From an uncultured Eubacteriales bacterium (GTDB lineage Bacteria > Bacillota > Clostridia > Oscillospirales > Oscillospiraceae), in the NCBI GenBank assembly GCA_900552725.1, contig USAT01000025.1, forward strand, positions 1-22,103: 22,103 nt of DNA, given 5' to 3'. Shown piece after piece: positions 11,810-20,900 of this stretch. The notes under the pieces were generated by a model. The model had not been told where the DNA came from. It worked only from the letters and a program-made list of their open reading frames with translations, and did no database searches. The position numbers and the translations under genes were made by a program. Position 1 is the first letter of the stretch. Each line of letters begins with the position of its first letter.

Positions 11810-12772
11810 ATGGAAAAAGTGAGACGTACCCCGGCCAGCGTAAAGAAGCTGGCGGAATATTTTCATATGGAGATCCTCTGCAAGGGCAGCGACTATGACA
11901 CCTGCGTCATCACCGTGTCGGACGTGTTCCGCCCGTCCCTGCAGCTGGTGGGCTTTTATGACTATTTCGACACCAAGCGCCTGCTGATTTTGGGAAAGAG
12001 CGAGATGCGCTTTCTCTCCCGCATGACCGCCGAAGAGCGGACGCGGGTCTTTAACCGCCTGATGAGTTACAGCTTTCCCGCGCTCATCATCTCCCGCAAT
12101 CTGGAGGTGTTCGGCGAGCTGCTGGAGATGGCCCAGAAGCATGGCCGCACCCTGCTGCGCACCGGCAGTGATACGGTGGACGCCACCAGTCATATCATTG
12201 ACTATCTCAACAACGCCTTGGCACCCCAGATCACCCGCCACGGCGTGCTGATGAACATCTATGGCCAGGGCGTGCTGATCCTGGGCGACAGCGGCATCGG
12301 CAAGAGCGAAACCGCCATCGAGCTGCTCAAGCGCGGCCACCAGCTGGTGGCCGACGACGCGGTGGAGATCAAGCGCATCTCCGACACCCTGCACGGCACG
12401 GCGCCGGAGCTGATCCGCCACTATATCGAGATCCGCGGCGTGGGCGTCATCGACGTGAAGCAGCTTTTCGGTATGGGCGCAGTGCAGTTCGAGACGGAGA
12501 TCGACCTGGTGATCCAGCTGGAGCAGTGGCAGGACGGCAAGTTCTATGACCGTCTGGGCCTGGGCGAGGAGCAGTATACGCTGCTGGACGTGTCGCTGCC
12601 CATCGTGACCATCCCGGTACGGCCCGGCCGAAACCTGGCCGGTATCGTGGAGATCGCCACCATGAAGAACCGCCAGACCAAGTACGGCTACAATGCGGGC
12701 CGCGACTTCGTGACCCAATTCGACAGCAAGCTGGACGCCATGAGCCGGCAGAACGGAAGCGACCTGTTATGA
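11810..12772 (+). CDS. hprK: HPr kinase/phosphorylase
   Basis: Bifunctional enzyme of 320 residues that phosphorylates HPr on Ser46 when glycolytic intermediates are plentiful and removes the phosphate when they are not. It thereby sets carbon catabolite repression in Firmicutes. Walker A is GDSGIGKS (159-166), the HPr-kinase signature is EIRGVGVIDVKQLFG, and LVADDAVEI lies between them. The N-terminal domain (VKKLAEYFHMEIL to about residue 130) is complete. GAGGAG lies 8 bases before the ATG. The stop overlaps the glucokinase start in an ATGA. It is the first gene of the long operon. Confidence 0.96.
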   Translation: MEKVRRTPASVKKLAEYFHMEILCKGSDYDTCVITVSDVFRPSLQLVGFYDYFDTKRLLILGKSEMRFLSRMTAEERTRVFNRLMSYSFPALIISRNLEVFGELLEMAQKHGRTLLRTGSDTVDATSHIIDYLNNALAPQITRHGVLMNIYGQGVLILGDSGIGKSETAIELLKRGHQLVADDAVEIKRISDTLHGTAPELIRHYIEIRGVGVIDVKQLFGMGAVQFETEIDLVIQLEQWQDGKFYDRLGLGEEQYTLLDVSLPIVTIPVRPGRNLAGIVEIATMKNRQTKYGYNAGRDFVTQFDSKLDAMSRQNGSDLL

Positions 12773-13734
12773 AATACATCGGCATCGACATCGGCGGCAC
12801 CAACCTGAAGGCCGGGCTGGTGGACGAGGCGGGACGGCTGCTGGCTACCCGGAAAATGAAGGTGGCGGGCATCGCCGACCCGGCAGCCCTGGCCTGGACC
12901 ATCCACGCCCTGGTGACGGAGCTGTGCCGCGACACCGGCTGCGATACCGGCGACATCTTCTCTGTGGGCGTGGGCTGTCCCGGCGCGGTGGAGATCCGGG
13001 GCGGCTCCATCCTGTATACCTGCAATCTGCCCCTGAGGAACGTGCCGCTGCGGCGGCTGTTCCACCAGCTCAGCGACCTGCCGCTGTACATAGAAAATGA
13101 CGCCAACTGCGCGGCGCTGGCGGAATACTATGTGGGCGGCGGACGGGGCAGCAAGCGCTTCATCACCGTCACCCTGGGCACCGGTGTGGGCGGCGGCATC
13201 GTCCACAACGGCAAGATCTTCCACGGCTCCAACGGCATGGCGGGCGAGGTGGGCCACATGTCCATCGAGATGGACGGCGAGGAGTGTCCCTGCGGCCGCC
13301 GCGGCTGCTGGGAGCGGTACGCCTCCGCCAGCGCCCTGAAGCGCCAGACCGCCAAGGCATGGCAGGAGAACCCCGACAGTATCCTGGCCCAGGTCATCGC
13401 CGAGAACGACAATCATGTGTCCGGCCAGTCGGCCTTCATCGCTGCCCGCCGGGGCTGCCCGGTGGGGCAGGCGGTCTGCGACCGGTACATCCGCTATCTC
13501 ACCGCCGGTACCGTGAACATCATCAACATCTTCCAGCCGGATACCCTGGCCATCGGCGGCGGCGTCAGCAACGAATCCGACGAGCAGCTTCTGCTGCCCC
13601 TGCGCCGACAGGTGGCGGCCCACAGCCTGCCCTGCAACTACGACAAGATGACGAAGATCGTCAAGGCCCAACTGGGCAACGACGCCGGGATCATCGGCGC
13701 GGCACTGCTGGGGAAGAATAAGCGGATCATCTGA
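12769..13734 (+). CDS. glk: ROK-family glucokinase
   Basis: ROK-family sugar kinase of 321 residues; glucose to glucose-6-phosphate is the likely reaction. The phosphate-binding loop DIGGTN is at 7-12 and IENDANCAALAEYYVGGG is the catalytic-Asp region. The ROK zinc site is made by H163 and C173, C175 and C180 (CPCGRRGC). No helix-turn-helix precedes the kinase domain, so it is an enzyme rather than a ROK repressor. The 4-base overlap with hprK couples the two. The position beside HPr kinase fits a role in sensing and using glucose. The precise sugar is inferred from the family. Confidence 0.88.
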   Translation: MKYIGIDIGGTNLKAGLVDEAGRLLATRKMKVAGIADPAALAWTIHALVTELCRDTGCDTGDIFSVGVGCPGAVEIRGGSILYTCNLPLRNVPLRRLFHQLSDLPLYIENDANCAALAEYYVGGGRGSKRFITVTLGTGVGGGIVHNGKIFHGSNGMAGEVGHMSIEMDGEECPCGRRGCWERYASASALKRQTAKAWQENPDSILAQVIAENDNHVSGQSAFIAARRGCPVGQAVCDRYIRYLTAGTVNIINIFQPDTLAIGGGVSNESDEQLLLPLRRQVAAHSLPCNYDKMTKIVKAQLGNDAGIIGAALLGKNKRII

Positions 13735-13759
13735 AACATCCATCACAAGGAGGCGCTGT

Positions 13760-14674
13760 ATGCGTTGGTATGAGCTTTTGGACGAAAAACTGCGGGACTA
13801 TCTGCCTGACCTTCCCGTGTCGGCGGAGGAACCGCTGTCGAAATACACCTCCTTCCGCATCGGCGGCCCGGCCCGGCGAATGGCCTTCCCCCGGAACGCC
13901 GAGCAGTTGGTACTGCTGATGAGCTTCGCCGGTGAATGCGGCGCGCGGCCCTTCGTGCTGGGCAACGGCACCAATCTGCTGTTCCCCGACGAGGGGATCG
14001 ACCGGCTGGTGGTCAACACCCGCGACATGGCGGAGGTCCGGCTGCTGGACGGTGGCCGCGTCAGGGCGGAGGCCGGCGCGTCTCTGGCCCGGGTGGCCAA
14101 TTATGCCTGCGGGCAGGGACTGGCGGGGCTGGAATTCGCCCACGGCATCCCCGGTAGTGTGGGCGGCGGCGTGTGCATGAACGCAGGCGCTTATGGCGGT
14201 GAGCTGGCACAGGTCATCGAAGGCGTCAACGTGCTGTTCCCCGACGAGGGCGTGAGGACCGTCCCCTGCGGCGATATGGCCTTTGGCTACCGCCACAGCC
14301 TGCTGATGGAGCACCCCGACGCGGTGGTGCTCTCCGCCGTATTCGCCCTGCATCCGGACGACAGCGCCGCCATCCGCGGCCGTATGGACGAGCTGATGGC
14401 ACGGCGCAAGGCGTCCCAGCCCCTGGAATACCCCAGTGCGGGCAGCACCTTCAAAAGGCCGGAGGGCCATTTCGCGGGCCGCCTGATTGAGGAGGCGGGC
14501 TGCAAGGGCCTGACCATGGGCGGCGCACAGGTGTCGGAAAAACACGCGGGCTTCGTCATCAACGTGGGCGGCGCCGCCTGCGCCGACGTGCTGGCGCTGA
14601 TGGCGGAGGTGCAGCGCCGGGTGAAGGAAAACTCCGGCGTGACGCTGGAGCCGGAAGTACGCATTGTCAAATAA
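13760..14674 (+). CDS. murB: UDP-N-acetylenolpyruvoylglucosamine reductase
   Basis: FAD enzyme of 304 residues that reduces UDP-GlcNAc-enolpyruvate to UDP-MurNAc with NADPH, the second committed step of peptidoglycan synthesis. FAD-binding segments are TSFRIGGPARRMAFP, VLGNGTNLLFPDEGI and GIPGSVGGGVCMNAGAYGGE. The proton-donor serine is S229 in PSAGSTFKRP, and the C-terminus carries LEPEVR with the catalytic-Glu region. The extra Tyr-loop of Escherichia coli MurB is missing, which makes it the short (type II) form. AAGGAGG lies 7 bases before the ATG. It is 25 bases after glk and 15 before rapZ. Confidence 0.96.
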   Translation: MRWYELLDEKLRDYLPDLPVSAEEPLSKYTSFRIGGPARRMAFPRNAEQLVLLMSFAGECGARPFVLGNGTNLLFPDEGIDRLVVNTRDMAEVRLLDGGRVRAEAGASLARVANYACGQGLAGLEFAHGIPGSVGGGVCMNAGAYGGELAQVIEGVNVLFPDEGVRTVPCGDMAFGYRHSLLMEHPDAVVLSAVFALHPDDSAAIRGRMDELMARRKASQPLEYPSAGSTFKRPEGHFAGRLIEEAGCKGLTMGGAQVSEKHAGFVINVGGAACADVLALMAEVQRRVKENSGVTLEPEVRIVK

Positions 14675-14689
14675 AACAGGGGAGAACCT

Positions 14690-15547
14690 ATGGAAATTCT
14701 GATCATTACCGGTATGAGCGGCAGCGGCAAGAGCCGCGCCGCCTCCATTCTGGAGGATATCGGCTACTATATCGTGGATAACCTTCCGGCGGAGATGATG
14801 GTGAAATTCGCCGACTTCTGCGCCGCGTCACGGGGTCACTATGACCGGGTGGCGCTGGTGTACGACGTGCGGGCGGGTGAGCCCTTTGATCTGCTGATCG
14901 CCACGCTGGAGCGGCTGAAGCGCACGGATGTGACCTGCCGCCTGCTGTTTCTGGACGCGGACACGAACGCCATCATCAACCGCTATAAGGAGACCCGCCG
15001 GGCCCACCCCCTGTCGGCAGAGGGCCGGAGCATCGAGCAGGCGGTGATGCTGGAGCGGCAGATGCTCCAGCCGGTGCGGGATCACGCGGACATCGTGCTG
15101 GACACCTCCGCCTTCTCGGTGGGAAAGCTCCGCAGTGAGCTTTTGAACCTCTTCGGCCGGGAGCGCGACCGCCAGGGCCTGCATGTGGACGTGATGAGCT
15201 TCGGCTTCAAGCACGGCCTGCCCCTGGAGTCCGACCTGGTGTTCGACGTGCGTTTCCTGCCCAACCCCTACTATGTGCCGGAGCTGAAAAAGGGCACCGG
15301 CCTGGACGCGGCGGTGCGGGACTATGTGTTCTCCTTCCCCCAGACGGGGGAGTTCATGGCCCAGTTGGAGAAGCTGCTGCTGTTCCTGCTGCCCCAGTAC
15401 AACGCCGAGGGCAAGACGGTACTGGTGATCTCCGTGGGCTGCACCGGCGGCCACCACCGCAGCGTGGCGGTGGCCCACGCCCTGGCCCAGTCTCTGTCCG
15501 CCGCGGGCTTCGCGGTGACCGAGAGCCACCGGGACATCTCCCGCTGA
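14690..15547 (+). CDS. rapZ: RNase adapter RapZ / YvcJ nucleotide-binding protein
   Basis: P-loop protein of 285 residues, full length. Walker A is GMSGSGKS (8-15). Other hallmarks are YYIVDNLPAEMM, LFLDADTNAIINRYKETRRAHPL, VMSFGFKHGLPLESDLVFDV and the C-terminal VISVGCTGGHHRSVAVA. In enteric bacteria it guides RNase E to the small RNA GlmZ and so controls glucosamine-6-phosphate synthase. In Gram-positive bacteria the homologue YvcJ hydrolyses nucleotides and its target is less clear. It precedes glmR and whiA in the order seen across Firmicutes. A GGGGAG site precedes the ATG. Confidence 0.95.
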   Translation: MEILIITGMSGSGKSRAASILEDIGYYIVDNLPAEMMVKFADFCAASRGHYDRVALVYDVRAGEPFDLLIATLERLKRTDVTCRLLFLDADTNAIINRYKETRRAHPLSAEGRSIEQAVMLERQMLQPVRDHADIVLDTSAFSVGKLRSELLNLFGRERDRQGLHVDVMSFGFKHGLPLESDLVFDVRFLPNPYYVPELKKGTGLDAAVRDYVFSFPQTGEFMAQLEKLLLFLLPQYNAEGKTVLVISVGCTGGHHRSVAVAHALAQSLSAAGFAVTESHRDISR

Positions 15548-15571
15548 GCATTGGAAAGAAGTGACCTTGTC

Positions 15572-16585
15572 ATGTCCCATAACCTGTATCATATCCCGCC
15601 GGAGCAGGGCCCGAAGATCGTGGGCATCGGCGGCGGCACGGGCCTGAGCACGCTGCTGCGGGGCCTGAAGCTCTATACCCGCAACATCACCGCCATCGTC
15701 ACGGTGGCGGATGACGGCGGCAGCACCGGCATGCTGCGGCACGACCTGGGCATGGCCGCCCCCGGCGATATCCGGAGCTGTCTGCAGTCCCTGGCCAACT
15801 GCGAGCCGCTGATGGCCCAGCTCATGGCATATCGGTTCACCGACGGCTCCCTGGCGGGCCAGAGCCTGGGCAACCTGCTGCTGGCGGCGCTGAACGACAT
15901 CATGCCCAGCTTCGACCAGGCGGTGTCCGGCCTCAGCAAGGTGCTGGCCATCACGGGCCGGGTGCTGCCGGTGACCAACGAGAACGTCCAGTTGGAGGCC
16001 ACCTTTGAAAACGGGGCCACCGTGCTGGGCGAGTCCCACATTTTCTACTGCAAGAAGGAGCAGGACTGCCGCATCCGCTCCGTCCGGCTGCTGCCGGAGC
16101 ATCCCAAGGCGCTGGACGCGGCGGTGGAGGCCATACACAGCGCCGACATGATCGTGCTGGCGCCGGGCAGCCTCTATACCAGCATTATCCCCAACCTGCT
16201 GGTGGACGGCATCGCCGACGCCATCCGGGACAGCCGGGCCCTGAAGCTCTACGTCTGCAACGTCATGACCCAGGAGGGCGAGACGGAGGGCTATACCGTG
16301 GCCGACCATATCCAGGCCCTGTTCCACCACAGCTATCCGGGCCTGTTCCGGCTGTGCCTGACCAATTCCACCCCCATTCCGGAGTGCATCGCCCTGCGGT
16401 ACGCCCAGGAGGGGGCGGAGCCCATCCGCCACGATGTGGAGCGGTGCCGCGCCCTGGGCGTGGAGCTGATCGACCGGCCCATCGCCGCGCTGGAGAACGG
16501 CCTGGTGCGCCATAACCCCGGCCACCTGGCCCATGAGCTGATGACCATTTACGAGACGTATACACAGAAGAGCCCCACCCGGTGA
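15572..16585 (+). CDS. glmR: Gluconeogenesis factor / UDP-GlcNAc-binding regulator GlmR (YvcK)
   Basis: Protein of 337 residues of the YvcK/CofD-like family. The nucleotide-sugar-binding glycine loop is GIGGGTG (18-24), followed by TVADDGGSTGMLR and GDIRSCLQSLAN. Later landmarks are LGNLLLAALNDI, VLAPGSLYTSIIPNLLV and NVMTQEGETEGYTVADHIQ. In Bacillus subtilis GlmR binds UDP-GlcNAc and stimulates GlmS, and it is needed for growth on gluconeogenic carbon sources. I chose ATG 15572, with AAGAAGTGACC upstream; the in-frame TTG at 15551 gives an extension without family resemblance. It starts 24 bases after rapZ and ends 11 before whiA. With murB nearby it fits control of cell-wall precursor supply. 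Confidence 0.94.
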   Translation: MSHNLYHIPPEQGPKIVGIGGGTGLSTLLRGLKLYTRNITAIVTVADDGGSTGMLRHDLGMAAPGDIRSCLQSLANCEPLMAQLMAYRFTDGSLAGQSLGNLLLAALNDIMPSFDQAVSGLSKVLAITGRVLPVTNENVQLEATFENGATVLGESHIFYCKKEQDCRIRSVRLLPEHPKALDAAVEAIHSADMIVLAPGSLYTSIIPNLLVDGIADAIRDSRALKLYVCNVMTQEGETEGYTVADHIQALFHHSYPGLFRLCLTNSTPIPECIALRYAQEGAEPIRHDVERCRALGVELIDRPIAALENGLVRHNPGHLAHELMTIYETYTQKSPTR

Positions 16586-16596
16586 GGAGGTTTTCC

Positions 16597-17502
16597 ATGC
16601 AATCGTTTTCCTATAAGGCCAAGGCCGAGCTGTGCCGTGCGGCGGTGCAGCGGCTGTGCTGCGCCCGGGCCGAGTGCTACGGCGTGCTGCTGTACTGCAA
16701 CACCTTCACCATGCAGGAGGTGCGCATCATCACCGAGAATCCGGAGTTTGCCGCGCGGCTGCCCCGGCTGTTCCACCGCGCCTTCGGCGTGAAATTCGAC
16801 CGCCAGCCCGCGGACGAGGCCCCGGGCAGCAAGCTGATCTTCCAGATCACCGACCCGGACAAGCTGCGGCGGGTGCTGGACACCCTGGGCTACGACCCCC
16901 GCCAGTCGCTGGTGCTGCATGTGAATTTCGCCCTGCTGGAGGACGACTGCTGCCGCACGGCCTTTCTGCGGGGCGCGTTCCTGGCGGGCGGCAGCGTCAC
17001 CGATCCGGAAAAGCGCTATCACCTGGAGCTGTCCACCTCCCACATCCAGGCCAGCCGCGAGGTGTCGGCCCTTCTGCAGGAGATGGGCTTCCTGCCCCGC
17101 AGCGTCATGCGCGGCGGCAGCGCCGTCATCTACTTCAAGCAGTCCGAGCATATCGAGGATCTGCTGACCACCCTGGGCGCGCCGGTGGCCGCCACCGAGA
17201 TCATGACCGCCAAGGTGGACAAGGAGATCCGCAACGGCGCCAACCGGGCCATGAACTGCGACATGGCCAACGTGAACAAGACACTGGACGCGGTGGCCGC
17301 CCAGCAGGAGGCCATCGAAAAGCTGGAAAAGTCCGGGCAGATGGAAAAGCTGCCGGAGAAGATACAGGAGACGGCACGGCTGCGGATGCAGAACCCGGAG
17401 CTGCCGCTGGCCCAACTGGCGGCGCTGTTCGATCCCCCCATCAGCAAATCCTGTTTGAACCATCGGATACGAAAGATCATGGAGGAGGCACGAAAGCTAT
17501 GA
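16597..17502 (+). CDS. whiA: DNA-binding protein WhiA
   Basis: WhiA of 301 residues, with an N-terminal LAGLIDADG-homing-endonuclease-like domain that has lost nuclease function and a C-terminal helix-turn-helix. The N-terminus MQSFSYKAKAELCR is typical. FLRGAFLAGGSVTDPEKRYH (about 123-142) is the degenerate LAGLIDADG helix. LAALFDPPISKSCLNHRIRK near the C-terminus is the HTH. In Streptomyces it controls sporulation genes; in Firmicutes it affects cell division and chromosome segregation. The start ATG at 16597 has GAGGAGG 6 bases upstream; a GTG at 16582 lies before that site. The stop overlaps the next start by 4 bases. Confidence 0.95.
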   Translation: MQSFSYKAKAELCRAAVQRLCCARAECYGVLLYCNTFTMQEVRIITENPEFAARLPRLFHRAFGVKFDRQPADEAPGSKLIFQITDPDKLRRVLDTLGYDPRQSLVLHVNFALLEDDCCRTAFLRGAFLAGGSVTDPEKRYHLELSTSHIQASREVSALLQEMGFLPRSVMRGGSAVIYFKQSEHIEDLLTTLGAPVAATEIMTAKVDKEIRNGANRAMNCDMANVNKTLDAVAAQQEAIEKLEKSGQMEKLPEKIQETARLRMQNPELPLAQLAALFDPPISKSCLNHRIRKIMEEARKL

Positions 17503-17948
17503 CAAAGATGGAAAGATGCCAGAGAGCAAAGGAATTTCATGAAAAGGGCCTCAACTGCGGACAGTCTGTGCTGCTGGCCTTTACGGACGTCACCGGCCTG
17601 ACGGAGAGCCAGAGCATGGCCATCGCCAGCGGCTTCGGCGGCGGTCTGCGCTGCGGCGGCGTGTGCGGCGTGGTCAACGCCGCGGCGGTGGTGCTGGGCA
17701 CGGTCTATCCCGCCACGCTGGAAAACGGCGGCGAGGGCAAAAAGCGCTCCACCCAACTGACCCAGGAATTCCAGCGCCGGTTTACAGAGCGCTTCCGCAA
17801 ACTGGACTGCCGCGATCTGCTGGCGGAGAAGGACATCGAGGGCACCCCCGCCGCACAGGAGCTGGGCGTGACCCAGCACTGCCGCCTGCTGGTGGTGTCC
17901 GGCGTGGAGCTGCTCAGCGACATGCTCACTGAGCTGGAGGCGCAATAA
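17499..17948 (+). CDS. C_GCAxxG_C_C family redox-type protein
   Basis: Small cytoplasmic protein of 149 residues from the C_GCAxxG_C_C family (split-Soret cytochrome-like), a group with conserved cysteines thought to bind metal or act in redox chemistry. Visible cysteines are C20 (LNCGQSV), C52 and C56 (GGGLRCGGVCGVVNAAAVVLG), one in LDCRDLL and one in QHCRLL. The exact reaction is unknown. The start at 17499 is set by the ATGA overlap with whiA and GGAGGAGG 10 bases upstream; an ATG at 17508 is the alternative. The frame is open far upstream inside whiA, but that part is not coding. The stop overlaps the dnaE start by one base. Confidence 0.85.
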   Translation: MTKMERCQRAKEFHEKGLNCGQSVLLAFTDVTGLTESQSMAIASGFGGGLRCGGVCGVVNAAAVVLGTVYPATLENGGEGKKRSTQLTQEFQRRFTERFRKLDCRDLLAEKDIEGTPAAQELGVTQHCRLLVVSGVELLSDMLTELEAQ

Positions 17949-20900
17949 TGGCGTTTGCCCACCTCCACGTCCATACGGAATATAGCCTTCTGGACGGCGC
18001 CTGCCGCATCCGTGACCTGCCCAAGCTGGTCAAGGGGATGGGGCAGACCGCCTGCGCCATCACGGACCACGGCGCCATGTACGGCGCCATCGATTTCTAC
18101 CGCGCCTGCAAGGCGGAGGGCATCCACCCCGTCATCGGCTGCGAGGTGTATGTGGCCCGCCGCACCCGCTTCGACAAGCAGCACGAATTCGATACTGAGT
18201 CCCGGCATCTGGTGCTGCTGTGCAAAAACGAGACCGGCTACCGGAACCTGTCCTATATGGTGTCCCAGGCGTATATCGAGGGCTTCTACATCAAGCCCCG
18301 TATCGACCTTGACCTGCTGCGCGCGCACAGCGAGGGGCTGATCGGTCTCAGCGCCTGCCTGGCCGGTGAGATCCCCCGCCGCATCTTGAACGGCGACTAC
18401 GAGGGGGCCAAGGCCCATGCCCTGGAGCTGCAGTCCATTCTGGGGGAGGACAATTTCTATCTGGAGCTGCAGGATCACGGCATCGCCGACCAGACCACGG
18501 TGAACCGCGCCCTGCTGCGGATGCACAACGAGACGGGCATCCCGTTGGTCTGCACCAACGATGCCCACTACCTCCGGAAGGAGGACGCCGAGAGCCACGA
18601 CGTGCTGCTGTGCATCCAGACCGGCAAGACCGTGGACGACGAGAACCGCATGCGCTATGAGCCCCGGAACTTCTACCTCCGCTCCACCGAGGAGATGGAG
18701 GCGCTGTTCTCCGGCTATCCCGACGCGGTGGAGAACACCCAGCGCATCGCCGACCGCTGCCAACTGGAGTTCACCTTCGGCAAGTATCACCTGCCGGAAT
18801 TCAAGCTGCCGCCGGGCTACGACTCCCCCACCTATCTCCGCAAGCTGTGCGACGAGGGCTTTGTCCGCTGCTACGGCCAGGAGAAGCCGGAGTACCGCAA
18901 ACAACTGGAATACGAGCTGGCCATGATCGAGAAGATGGGCTTTACCGACTATTTCCTCATCGTGTCCGACTTCGTCAACTACGCCCGCCAGACGGGCATC
19001 CCCGTGGGCCCGGGCCGCGGCAGCGCCGCCGGCTCCATGGTGGCCTACTGCCTGCACATCACCGACATCGACCCCCTGCAGTATCAGCTCTATTTCGAGC
19101 GCTTCCTGAACCCGGAGCGCGTGTCCATGCCGGATATCGACATGGACTTCGGCGATACCCGCCGGGGCGAGGTGGTGGACTATGTCCGCCGCAAGTACGG
19201 TGACGACCATGTGGCCCAGATCGTCACCTTCGGCACCATGGCCGCCCGAGGTGCCATCCGGGACGTGGGCCGCGCCCTGAACATGACCTATGCCGAGGTG
19301 GATGTGGTGGCCAAGCTGGTGCCCTCCGGCCCCGGCGCGCTGCACATCACCCTGGACGACGCCCTGAAGCTCAGCAAGCAGCTCTCCGACCTGTATGAGA
19401 GCGACCCGCGGGTGAAGAAGCTTATCGACACCGCCAAGGCCCTGGAGGGCATGCCCCGCCACGCCTCCACCCACGCCGCCGGTGTGGTGATCACCCGGCT
19501 GCCGGTGTATGAATACGTCCCCCTGGCCCGGAACGACGAGTCCATCGTCTGCCAGTACAACATGATCACGCTGGAGGAGCTGGGCCTTTTAAAGATGGAC
19601 TTCCTGGGCCTGCGGAACCTGACGGTGCTGGACGACGCGGTGAAGATGGTGCGCCGCCACACCCCGGACTTCGACCTGGAGAAGATCCCCATGGACGACC
19701 CGGAGGTGTTCCGGATGCTGACCGAGGGCCGCACCTCCGGCGTGTTCCAGATGGAATCCACCGGCATGACCGGCGTGTGCCTGGGCCTGAAGCCCCAGTC
19801 CATCGAGGATATCACCGCCATCATAGCCCTGTACCGCCCCGGCCCCATGGAATCCATCCCCCGGTTCATCGCCTGCAAGCACGACCCCAAGCTGGTCAGC
19901 TACAAGCACCCGTCCCTGGAGCCCATCCTACGGGGCACCTACGGCTGCATCGTCTATCAGGAGCAGGTCATCAAGATCTTCCAGGAGCTGGCGGGCTACT
20001 CTCTGGGCCAGGCAGACATGGTGCGCCGCGCCATGTCCAAGAAGAAGGCCAAGGACGTGGAGCGGGAGCGGGAGGCCTTCCTTCACGGCGACGAGAGCCG
20101 GAACATCAGGGGCTGCGTGGCCAACGGCATCCCGGAAAAAACCGCCCAGGCCATCTATGACGAGATCTACGACTTTGCCAACTACGCCTTCAACAAGGCC
20201 CACGCCGTCTCCTACGCAGTGGTGGCCTATCAGACGGCGTACTTCAAGTGTCACTATACCAAGGAATACATGGCGGCGCTGCTGACCTCGGTGCTGGATA
20301 ACTCCGACAAGGTGTCCGAGTACATCGCCGAGTGCCGCAACTGCGACATCAAGCTGCTGCCGCCGGATGTGAACCGCTCCCACGACGGCTTCACCGTGGA
20401 GGAGGACGGCATCCGCTTCGGTCTGGTGGCCATCAAGAACATCGGCCGGGGCTTCATCCGCACCCTGGTGCGGGAGCGGGAGGCAAACGGCCTGTTCCGT
20501 TCCTTCCCGGACTTCTGCGAGCGGATGTTTGACTGCGGCGACATGAACAAGCGGGCCGTGGAAAACCTCATCAAGGCCGGTGCCTTCGACGGACTGGGCG
20601 CCTATCGCTCCCAGCTTGTTCAGGTGTACGAAAAGGTGCTGGACGCCATCGCCAACAGCCGCAAGGTCAACGTGGAGGGCCAGCTCGACATGTTCGGTAT
20701 GGCCTCCGGCGGCAGCGGCGGCCCCTCCTCGGACATCCATCTGCCCAATATCCCCGAGTACTCCGCCACCGAGCGGATGTTCATGGAGAAGGAGACCACG
20801 GGCCTGTACCTCAGCGGCCACCCCATGAACGACTACCGCGCCGCCGCCCAGGCGGCAGGCGCCACCCCCATCCACGAGATCCTGGCGGATTTCAACGGCG

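Noticed and set aside
16632..17498. Upstream part of the open frame that ends in the C_GCAxxG gene
   Set aside because: It overlaps whiA in another frame, and only the part from 17499 resembles a protein family.
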